Shown piece after piece: positions 55,486 to 64,000 of a stretch of 64,000 bases of DNA. The stretch spans positions 62,001 through 126,000 of the forward strand of contig MCGO01000115.1 in NCBI GenBank assembly GCA_002104985.1, given 5' to 3'. The notes under the pieces are model-generated. The model worked only from the letters and a program-made list of their open reading frames with translations, did not search any database and was not told the origin of the DNA. The position numbers were made by a program, and so were the translations under genes. Source of the DNA: Rhizoclosmatium globosum (taxonomy: Eukaryota > Chytridiomycota > Chytridiomycetes > Chytridiales > Chytriomycetaceae). The first letter of the stretch is position 1; each line of letters begins with the position of its first letter.

Positions 55486-56166
55486 CTATTCAAGTTTCGG
55501 AAAGAATGCCGGCCCGTGTCCTGGTACAATAACATCAGGTCTTTTGGCCAATACATAATCGCGACTCTGTTGTTGCAACTCAGGCATTTCCGATAGATAT
55601 GGCCAGGCAGTATCCTCTTCGTTCTCCCACAGGTCTCCAACCAAAGCAAACTGTCTTATACTAGTTTCCATCCCTTCGTTTGAAACAAACAGCATTCGCG
55701 TATCCACATCTGTATCTGGAATGGAACCCATCAGTGACACGCAATGACCCGTATGCCCCGGCGTCGTGATCAAATTCAAGGTTACGTGAGGCAGATGCAG
55801 ATCCCACACACTGCCGCCAATCGTCCTGTCACTCGGCGCGATCCTCTGGTTCCGATACACCGCCTTCGAATTCACGTCCCGTCCAACAACCTGAACGGCA
55901 TTCGGGAACATTGAAAGGCAACCAACGTGGTCTGAGTGGCCGTGTGAACAGAGAACATGTGTGATTGCCGATGGTTCGAGTGCGTGTTTGCGGAGGGATG
56001 CAGCCAGTTCCTCGGATGCCCATGCACCGCCAGTCTCAAATAGGATGTTGGTGTTGTTGGTGTCGGGAATGCTGATCAGTGTCACGGAACAGTCAACGTC
56101 CCAATCAGAAGAGGGAAGCTCGTGCGCTCGCCCGACTCGAAGTTGAATAACCCTTGTTTCTGGCAT
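55486..56166 (-). CDS. metallo-beta-lactamase-fold hydrolase, MBLAC1-like (226 aa)
   Basis: Intronless; starts at MPETRVIQLRVGRAHE. Zinc motifs are complete: CSHGHSDHVGCL (HxHxDH), TTPGHTGHCVSL (third His), FALVGDL (bridging Asp) and IVPGHGPAF (last His). Size and surroundings match MBLAC1-type proteins (a nuclease on histone pre-mRNA in animals) rather than glyoxalase II. The fungal substrate is unknown. Confidence 0.85.
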   Translation of the reverse strand: MPETRVIQLRVGRAHELPSSDWDVDCSVTLISIPDTNNTNILFETGGAWASEELAASLRKHALEPSAITHVLCSHGHSDHVGCLSMFPNAVQVVGRDVNSKAVYRNQRIAPSDRTIGGSVWDLHLPHVTLNLITTPGHTGHCVSLMGSIPDTDVDTRMLFVSNEGMETSIRQFALVGDLWENEEDTAWPYLSEMPELQQQSRDYVLAKRPDVIVPGHGPAFFPKLE

Positions 56167-56207
56167 ATATCCAAACAATTCAACACATGCTTTTTAATTC
56201 TTGAACT

Positions 56208-57928
56208 TTACTGCGAAATACTCGGCAACGCCGTAAACCTCCAACTCCGATCCCCATGCGTACTCAAATACAACCTCCCATGATGATGATGACTCTTCTC
56301 CGCGCCACCTACATCCGCAGGACTTGTTCGCACTGTCTTTCTGCTGTGTGGTATTCCTGGAAGCTTCCCACTACGACTGCTGCTAGTGCTACCGTGTTCC
56401 GTGCGCGTGAACTCTTCGATCAAGGCTTTCACTTTCTCGGACGGAGGGCCAGCGCCGCCGCCTAGTGCTTCACACGCGCTTTGCATCTTTCGGCGTTCGA
56501 ACTCTGCGTCGAGGATTGCGCGGTTTGGGGAGGATTGGCGGCGGATTGTGTGTTTGAGTGGTGTGGATACGGTGTCGAGGGAGGATGTGTCGTAGGTTGT
56601 TGGTGGTTTTGGGTATCGTGTTTGGGCGAGGGCTGTGTGGTAGTCTGTGATGGCCTGGACTAAGGTTGCGTCTAGTTCGGGACGGGTGGGTTGTGTTGCT
56701 GTTGGGGGTGGGACTGTTGGGGGTGGTGGGGAGTGCGTGCGTGCGAGGTTGTGGATGTGTGGGAATATGTTGTTTTCATCAGTGGTGGTGGTGGTGTTGG
56801 TGGAGACTGCGGGGACATGGATTTCAACAAATTGGAGGGGTGCTGTCATACTCATTCGAGAAGTGGGAAGTGATGCCCATCCTTTTTCATAGTCACTGTC
56901 GAACCGTGCGTTGATTCCGCCAGTAAGGCGGCTTGCAGCAGTAACCAAGTTTCGTGAAGTTTTCGCGTTTAAAGCCATTGCAGTAGTTCGACCAATAATA
57001 TTCTCGCGTTTGAGGTTAAACATATCGTATGGACTAATATGTTGGGATTGAGGCCTCTTTGGAAGCGGCATTTTGTTGGATGGGATTCCGTTCATGCCAG
57101 CGAGCTTGAGGCTCGAGTAATCGTTATCGAATTCAAATTTGGCGGAGGGGAGAGAACGGGGACCTGCGACTTGAGGGGAGAAAGTGACAGACGGTCTTGA
57201 TTTTGGCTGAGAATCGGATGATAAAGGCTGGCCTTTTCGTAGTGGTATCGATTTGAGAACTGGTGGTGGTTTTCTTTTTGATTCGGGTTGTTCTGTTGTA
57301 GGTGGTGCCAGCAGAACGACGGAAGCGCGCCGTTTTTCAGATGTAGTAGCTTCTGTTGTAGGAGAATCTGTGATGGCGTCTTTTAGAGGAACCTTCGTCA
57401 ACGATTTTCTTTCTGGTAATATAGAATCGCTCTTTGGAGTGGATTTAGAGGTACTTGGTTGTTCAGAAATCAAAGAAGCCGTGACCACGGCAACGGACTC
57501 ATCCATTGTCGGTTCTGGATTGGGCGACACGCTCTGTTGAAATTGCTCGCGAGTTAGATACATTATTGTCTGATCTAGGACTAGAATCGATTGGTCTGGA
57601 GACTGGGAAAAGAGTTCGGACGTTGAAGGAACTTTTAACTGTTCCAAAACCTGCTTGTACTTTAATGTTGAGTCGTCACTATCAAGAATCAGATTAACTG
57701 TACAGAAGGAGAAGTGAAGTCGAAGGATTACTCTTGTGATGTGGGTTCAACACTTGATTCCTTCACTCTAATTACGTCCAACACTTGTTCCTTTGCCTCT
57801 TTTGCCCCGATTAAAATGGTTTCTGCTTCGTTTCTATCAACCGCTTGCTTCAAGAAAGGCTCCAATAGCGTTGGATCCAAGGAGCGTGTCTCTTGCTGCA
57901 TACCGCCGTTTAAGTGAAAATCTCCCAT
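56208..57928 (-). CDS. disordered Ser/Thr/Pro-rich protein (554 aa), unknown
   Basis: Exon 1 is 57928-57754 and exon 2 is 57697-56208; a GTGTTG donor and a TACAG acceptor remove 56 nt and keep phase (VIRVKES to INLILDSDD). The first 90 residues look folded and helical (LLEPFLKQAVDRNEAETILI, YLTREQFQ). The remainder is low-complexity with basic patches (KLAGMNGIPSNKMPLPKRP, RRQSSPNRAILDAEFERRKM). No known domain; a scaffold or cytoskeletal regulator is possible but not supported. Confidence 0.65.
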
Positions 57929-58084
57929 GATTTGTGAAAATCACGGTGCAACAATGAACACTCACATTGGAGGACTAATTTCCTTCTTTGAGTAGCATAC
58001 CAAACGATAAAAGGACTAGCAAGTTTATGTAAACACTTTACAAAAAAAGATAATAAAAAATGGGAAACAGGGAAAGGTCTACTT

Positions 58085-59482
58085 TTAGTTTCCGTAGACG
58101 GACTTCTTGCGGGTCATAGCAAGTTCGTTGTAGTCTTTCAATCCCGGAACAGCTACGAAAATGGGGGGCTCAATCAAAGATGGGGCTCCGTACCCAGCTG
58201 CTCGATTTGGTGGGCCAGTTGGAACTGGGTCTCCTTGGCTAGTTTGGTTTGATTGACCGCATTAAATATGAGAGGATGGAAAGGAAAAAGTATCATACCA
58301 TTGCACAGAAATGTACTGCACGGTTGAGTTGAAACCAACTGCCGCATTGTTTCCCCATGGAGTGTAACCACCAGCCCAGTTACGGGAACCTGGAGCACCA
58401 GCTCCGGCATCCCACAAGGCAAATTGAATTCTGGAAGGAGTGCTTGGGTATTTGCAGTTTTGACCATTGGAATCGCAAGTATCCGCCTAAAAAAATTATC
58501 TTGTTGTCAGGGAAAGTCGAACTCTTCTATCGACTGTGATTTTTCGTACCTTGTAATAAGTCTTGACAGCGTTTCCGTTAATGTACCAAGTGATAGCATC
58601 TGGAGTCCAATCGACCTTGAAAGTGACAAATTGGTTTGTAGCATCGTATCCGATATTCTCCATGAGACCAGTCAAAGGCCAGTTCTGTGCAACGAAATTG
58701 CCGCGGTAAAAGAAGTTTGGTTGACCAATTGTGTTGTCCTTCGTCACTTCCCAATCGATTTCGTCACGCTCTTCCGAGAATGAAATGAAAGCGGTAACGA
58801 GACCGGGGGATGGAAGAACAGTGAATCGGGATTCCCAGGTACCGTACAGAACCCATGCAGTTGAAGATACTCTGACACCGAGGCCTTGAGGGAATGAGTT
58901 TGGGTCTGAGGGGTCAGTTGGAGCCCATCCAGTCGGGGTCTTTGTAATTGAAGCGAGAAAACCACCATTTGCGCCGAATCGAAGGTTTCCGTTGTCGAGG
59001 CCGAGAGGATCAACGGTCCAATCGGCGGTGTTGATGTCGCCGTTGAAGGCATCTGAGTTGATAACCCACGTGGACGCATCTGATTGGGTGGATTCGATTG
59101 TGTAGTATTTGGTGGTGTTTGATAGTGATTGTGTAATTGGATGGATGTGTTGAAAGGCGATGAAGGAGGTGGAGGCGTTAATTGGTTACCAACAAACCAC
59201 CTATGGAAAAGAAGAGTACCCACCAAAGTTGTACCGTCCCGACACGCACTTCTTCCCGAATCGCTGGCCATAGCACGGACTCGTTCCAGCTGAAGAGTTC
59301 GCTGAGAAGGCAGACTGGCAGAACGATCCGCAGTGAAGGGGTGACCATCCACACGTTCCGTACTCTGAACAACACGGAATGTTCGATGGACAACTGCTGC
59401 CCTTGTTCTGCCACCCACACGACTGCGATGATGCCCCGCCGATGAGCACTGTCGCTGCTGCTAACACACTGATGAGTTTCAT
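58085..59482 (-). CDS. GH16 transglycosylase with CBM18 (Crh-like) (376 aa)
   Basis: Exons 59482-59224, 59079-58550, 58486-58299, 58238-58085. Signal peptide MKLISVLAAATVLIGGASSQ, then a CBM18 chitin-binding module (CGWQNKGSSC, CCSEYGTCG, HCGSFC), then the GH16 fold: WESRFTVLPSPGLVTAF, catalytic ERDEIDWEVT (two Glu around Asp), VTFKVDWTPDAITWYING, and GGYTPWGNNAAVGFNSTVQYI. Crh enzymes link chitin to beta-glucan in the wall. No GPI signal is seen: the tail ends MTRKKSVYGN and looks secreted. TATA-like sequence (tattaatatatatga, about 59540-59554) lies upstream. Divergent from the next gene, 78 bp apart. Confidence 0.9.
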
Positions 59483-59560
59483 TGATGGAAAAATTCTGGA
59501 AGGTGTCTGCCGCTGTTCGTTTGATTGCCATTCAGACGGTATTAATATATATGAAATAGC

Positions 59561-60712
59561 ATGAATATCACATTGAACGAAACAGCTGGGCACAAGACTT
59601 GTCAGGGGAAAATGACCTCGAAAATCCATCCATCTGATATCCTCTTCTCAGCCTCAGTCACGCGCATCCTGAATACTCCCGTTGATAAATCCAATAATAC
59701 TCAGGAATCTACTGCTGTAGGCGCTGGTCAAGTTGCTACATCAGATTGGTTGGGAAGTTTTTGGAACACAATCGTCCAACCAACCTCGTCAACCACTGCT
59801 ACTCCGATCCAGACTCAAAAGAAGCAAGTAAAACTAGAGATTACGAATAGGTATACTGGAAGTTTTATGTATCCGTATGTTATTCAAATGAATATTGTAC
59901 AGTCAGATATTCGAACGTGAACAGAATCGAACGGATGGAGGCTCCTCTGTGACTGTTTTCGATCCCGTATTGACAGATATTGAAATGGAGCTGCAGGGCG
60001 ATGGTCCGTTTCGGTTTAGTCTAACTGGGCGGAATGTTGCTGGCGTGAGCAAGCAAGTTCGAGTTTATGAAGGTATTCATATTGATCCTATTCAATTTGA
60101 TTTATCAGAACTCTAGTTGCGACTCAAAAAGAGGCACAGTTGTGGCGCGAAAAGATTGGGGATTTGAAGGAACGGTTTACCGTTGAAGGAGCTTCCACTC
60201 CAACTCAAAACAAAAAAGATCTTAGCATTGAAGATTTGAGTGTTTCAGAATTAGAACGGGAGGTTGAAGTTGCTGGCGAGTCGGTTGTCGAGGATGTTGA
60301 GGAATCTGAGTCTTTCCCGGTTTTTATGAGTAAACAGGAAGATTACAATATGGATGGCGTCAGCGGAGATGTAGTGGAGGCTTTGTTTCATCCAATGGAA
60401 GAGGTTCTTCAAGAGAGCAAAGTGCGGGAATCACAACCTGCTGAAAAAGAAGCTCTGCTTCAAGAAAACCTGCAACGGGAATGGGATGACATACCCATTT
60501 TGATACGGGGAGCGGAGACGAAAGTGGCGACACTTAAGAAACGGATTCAGGATAACATCAAGTATTCTCAAGAAAGGGTCGAGGCGATGGATAAAATCAA
60601 GGATAGACTGGAAGCGTTGCGGAATAACATCAAGGAGGTTTTGTCTGCGGATTCCGAGGTTGCCATGGAGTTGGCTGAAACGAGTGAGGGTTTTCTTGTT
60701 CAAAGCGAATAG
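59561..60712 (+). CDS. hypothetical protein, three exons (351 aa)
   Basis: Exons 59561-59850, 59903-60072, 60117-60712, all in phase. Two ATGs are possible: 59561, or 59612 (MTSKIHPSD), the latter with better context. The first 160 residues look beta-rich (QKKQVKLEITN, GPFRFSLTGRNV), and the last 190 are acidic and helical (LSVSELEREVEV, MDKIKDRLEALRNNIKEVL). There is no signal peptide, membrane segment or recognised domain. In-phase splice sites and the long final exon support a real gene. Confidence 0.7.
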
Positions 60713-60749
60713 AAAGTCAAATTTAAGATGATCCATAAAGTTTTCTGGT

Positions 60750-61799
60750 TTATTCAACTGTTTCTTGAGATTCATCCCAAAGCTCTTCCAACAAACGCCT
60801 CATTCTGAATAAGTGATATTTCTTTGTGATTGCAAGGAACCGGTGGTAGTCCTGTTCGCGAACAACAACTCTCGGATCATTCCAAAGCAATTCTACTGTT
60901 TGAAAGTGTTCACATCGCACAATCCAACGAAAAATTTGATGGATATCGGGACCAGTTGGATGTCCACGGCCGTCTTTCAGCATAATATCCAGAATTTCAG
61001 GTTGATTACGGAGCGCAGTGTGATACATTGCTTTAGACGGGTCCACGAATTCATCTGTCAGTAACAATTTCATGGTATCTTTATGGCGTCCATGGCTCGC
61101 ACCGTAAAGAGCTTCGCTGTGTGCCTTTTTGGGATCTGTTCGGGGCAGCTTCAACATAAAATTAACCACGTCAGAATGGCCATGACACGCAGCAAAATAT
61201 AGGGGCATGTCTTCGTTTGCATTTGGGTCTACGTTGGGGAGGGGAAGAAGTCGTTTGACGATATTGAGGTGTCCGCCACTTGCAGCATTAACAATCGCTT
61301 CATTCTCTCTGTCTGCTGGATCTACTGATGAATGTTCGAGTAATAATTCAACAGCCTTCATAGGTCCAACAGCGCAGGCCCAACAGAAGACTACATTGTT
61401 TTGGATTGATGGATCCATATTGTGGGATAGAAGGTACTGAATCAGGAGGAGGGTCTTAGCAGACGTAAGGTTCTTTCCCTTGAATGGACACAGATTCCAC
61501 TCAAAGCATTTGCATTCTTCTTCGAGCAAACCTTCCACAGCCAAACCAATCTGATACGAAGCAGGCAGGCTGTGGTAGACGGCTTTCGACATTCCACTTC
61601 GTATAGCAAAGAACTGACAATGAGTCTTCTTTCCGGTGACTTTACATTGATGTCTATAGTGGCGGCGGGCGAAGGATATGTTGTGAAAGACGAGTCCTGC
61701 AAACAACTCCTTCGAGGCAAATCCTATGTCGCGCAAGCTACCATCAATAGGCAATCGGAGGAGGATATTTTCAATGATCTCGAGTGGAAGGAGGTTCAT
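60750..61799 (-). CDS. F-box-like/ankyrin-repeat protein, copy B (349 aa)
   Basis: Intronless paralogue of the gene at 43330 (roughly 70% identity by eye): LPLEIIENILLRLPIDGSLRD, SYQIGLAVEGL, MKAVELLLEHSSVDPADRE, AIVNAASGGHLNIVKRLLPL, YHLFRMRRLLEELWDES. A true ATG (MNLLPLEII) sets the start. Repeat number and C-terminus match copy A, so both are probably functional receptors with different targets. Confidence 0.85.
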   Translation of the reverse strand: MNLLPLEIIENILLRLPIDGSLRDIGFASKELFAGLVFHNISFARRHYRHQCKVTGKKTHCQFFAIRSGMSKAVYHSLPASYQIGLAVEGLLEEECKCFEWNLCPFKGKNLTSAKTLLLIQYLLSHNMDPSIQNNVVFCWACAVGPMKAVELLLEHSSVDPADRENEAIVNAASGGHLNIVKRLLPLPNVDPNANEDMPLYFAACHGHSDVVNFMLKLPRTDPKKAHSEALYGASHGRHKDTMKLLLTDEFVDPSKAMYHTALRNQPEILDIMLKDGRGHPTGPDIHQIFRWIVRCEHFQTVELLWNDPRVVVREQDYHRFLAITKKYHLFRMRRLLEELWDESQETVE

Positions 61800-61926
61800 C
61801 TTGGTTGATTGCGGACTGCTTTTCACAACAGATATTGCTTGTTAATGAATTTATTGTGGGTTATTCAGTTATTATGTATACAACTCAAAAGAAAGCGTTC
61901 AGCTTACAAGAGGGGGCCTTTAGACT

Positions 61927-64000
61927 TTATCTACTTAACGCCTCTTCCAACGCCTTGGAACTCATTTCACAACTCTCACCTCCAGCGACAGCAATATCCA
62001 GCGCAGTCTGTCCATTCTTGTTGACAGCCGTTACATCAGCACCCAACTCAATAAGCATCTCGACAATATGAACTGGTAAAGGCGGCTTCCTATTTCCAGT
62101 CGGACAAAGTATTCCCACCATCTGCGGATGGAGTATCTTTACAAAGTTGTCAGTTTTCAGGTCCCACCACTCATGTCCAGAGGGATTAGTAAAGAGAACG
62201 CTAAAGTCTGAGGGTCCAGCGCATCCTTCCTTCAAGATGAATTGCGTGTCAATTTTACCATCTGCCCATTCATAACCGCCATCCTGTAAAAGGTTGACAA
62301 GGAACTCGTTTACCATGCTTTTTGGGACAATTCTTTCAGTTTTCATTATACTGGCAAGGTAGGGGCTGAGAATGCATAAATCGTAGTCAACACCAGGATA
62401 TTCATATCCGTCTCGATCAATGTCCGATTTGTCAGGAAGAATACTGGCTGCCAAATGAAGAGCTGTATTGCCTTGTGAATCAGGTACGTTTACTGGCATT
62501 CCCTGCTCCTTCACAAGGAAATAGAGAGCCAATAGATTCTTTTGAATCACCGCAAGATGTAGAAGATTTGATCCTTTGCTAGCAGTGCCTTGTCTTGCAG
62601 GCCAAGACGGACGTTCAGCTCCTTCCGGCCAAATATCATTGATGCTGGCTCCATATGAAATCAAAGCTTTTGTCATTTTGATGTTTGAACTGAAAATGAG
62701 AGCTTCGTAGAGAATTGAATCCATGGTTTTTGCATTTCTGATCAGTTTTTGCGCCTGATTTACAGAGTAAATGTACTATATCGTATGCTTTCTTACTGAC
62801 TACAGCTCCCAGCAATGTCATATTTCCATCATCACAAGGTTCATCAATCCAGTGCGAGAATCTTGTCAGGAACGGAATCATGCATGGAAATTTGTTGCTG
62901 AGACATACACGGCCCATTGCTTGCAGAATTATTCTTTTGAGGTCTGGACTTATTTCATCTGGTAGCTTTTTCAACATTTCTTCCAAAAGGTCAGAGTCAA
63001 AGATGGCTGGACCGCTTAAAGCCAGTGAGATGTCAATGGATGCTGCTGATTCAAGTTCCCAAATCTTGCGAGCAAATTCTGGTTTGGATAATTTCATAGC
63101 TTCACCCAAATTCCCTTGGTGTGAGAACTCCTTCAAATAGAACTTGAGCATACTATATGACCCAATTGTCGCAGCTAAATTGTACAATGATTCAGGAGTA
63201 AATTCAGCAAGGGCTTCCAGATGGTTCTTGGCAAGTCGTTTGAATCGCTCCTTCATTCGCCCTTCAGTAATCTGCTTCAAATAGCTGGCCAAGAGTTCTT
63301 TTCGCTTTGTTTCATTCTCGATTGCTATTATTTCAGAGACGTAGGCGTCAACGAGGATTTCGTCGTCGTGATGACATGCGTCATTGAGGAGTTCCAACAG
63401 GACTTTATATGGGTTTTGTCCAAATTGGTATCCATCGCTATCCAAAGATGGATCCTCTTCTCCATCTAATTTCTGTGAATCATGGTTCTCAATCTTATCA
63501 TCACTGCTCGCTTCTTCATTATCAAAGCCCTTGCGTAGCCGAAAACGTTTCCGAAAACTGTTTGATTAATGTATCCGCTATCCCCATAATTCTCTTCAAA
63601 TTCATCACGTTCTCGCTCTCAGCAGCGTCCAAGTAGAATTGTCGCCAATCGCATGATAGTGGAAGCTCTGGTGTATGCAGAGAACGTACCCACGCCGTCC
63701 GGGTATTTCGAAACTAATTCTTCGGTTAGGCAGAAGCGACGCCAGATTGAAGAGCCCAGAGGTCCTCGGAGCAAATTTGCGAATTGAGGGTGCGTTTGTT
63801 CAATGTGGGATATGGATGTTGGATCCAAGTATATGAATATGATGATGAGAATATCGTCGGGGATTTTTGAGAAGGGTGTGTTAACGATGGTGTTGCATTT
63901 GAAATAGTGGGGTTGGTTTAGAGGTGATGATGATATTGCTTGAAGGCTATTTGATGAGGTTACGACGCCTGTTCGTAAATAGAAGCCTTGACAGTGGAGG
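61927..64000 (-). CDS. F-box/ankyrin-type protein, frameshifted and cut by window end
   Basis: Runs off the right edge. F-box-like start IPDDILIIIFIYLDPTS (about 63890-63810) and FANLLRGPLGSSIWRRFCL, then a frame break near 63680, CDWRQFYLDAAES and MNLKRIMGIADTLIKQ, a probable intron, and a helical segment beginning YQFGQNPYKVLLELLND. A further one-base shift falls in a T5/A5 run (62746-62750), between DIVHLLCKSGAK and MDSILYEALIFSS. The C-terminal part has ankyrin repeats (GSNLLHLAVIQKNLLALYFL, GNTALHLAA, GADVTAVNKNGQTALDIAV). It could be a decaying gene or an intact gene with uncorrected indels. Confidence 0.65.

Overview
This is nuclear DNA of a fungus. Nearly every gene is split by short GT-AG introns (about 43-130 nt, often with a CTGAC/CTAAC/CTGAT branch site), genes lie 50-250 bp apart, and AATAAA follows several stop codons. 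The gene content is fungal: Ste24, replication factor C, a Crh-like GH16/CBM18 cell-wall enzyme, Ydc2/Cce1 resolvase, an Hst3/4-like sirtuin, Lag1-type ceramide synthases and a DUF3684 giant. Standalone MEKHLA and DUF1003 proteins, chitinase-type Cys repeats and F-box/ankyrin families suggest an early-diverging lineage such as Chytridiomycota. That placement is inference.

Layout. 1-4.0 kb: end of a coiled-coil gene, a tiny conserved Ser/Asn/Tyr-rich protein, a MEKHLA protein divergent from the CAAX protease STE24, and a small convergent gene. 4.0-6.45 kb: gene-free, with a tandemly duplicated structured RNA-like element whose two copies differ by compensatory base changes. 6.45-12.3 kb: a 10-exon DUF3684 gene (sacsin/Hsp90-like ATPase at the N-terminus, HExxH at the C-terminus). 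12.3-15.8 kb: a nucleotide-sugar epimerase fused to two glycosyltransferase-like domains, with a frameshift. 15.86-20.2 kb: a young, internally deleted Ty1/copia element inside an array of GT...AG modules, followed by a 560-bp concatemer of the same modules with a 9-bp target-site duplication. 20.3-25.6 kb: a small gene, a coiled-coil protein and the RFC subunit (Rfc3/Rfc5). 25.9-32.3 kb: Atg22-like transporter, sirtuin, secreted protein. 32.4-40.9 kb: FBH1-like helicase, two tandem TLC/ceramide synthase genes, DUF1003 protein. 41.2-50.6 kb: family-expansion zone (two Ser/Gly-rich surface proteins, an LRR pseudogene, an F-box/ankyrin gene, an SH3 membrane protein and two copies of a Cys-rich surface protein with a truncated exon between them). 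50.9-64 kb: cyclic-nucleotide-binding protein with an internal stop, mitochondrial Holliday junction resolvase, FKBP-TPR, metallo-beta-lactamase-fold hydrolase, a disordered protein, GH16 transglycosylase, an unknown protein, and two F-box/ankyrin genes, the last damaged and running off the end.

The genes do not form one pathway. Themes are cell wall and surface (GH16, two glycosyltransferase domains, Ser/Gly-rich and Cys-rich membrane proteins), sphingolipid synthesis (TLC pair), and DNA replication and repair (RFC, FBH1-like helicase, sirtuin, resolvase). Several genes carry isolated one-base frameshifts, some in homopolymers, so assembly indels must be weighed against real decay. All exon coordinates are my own splice predictions.
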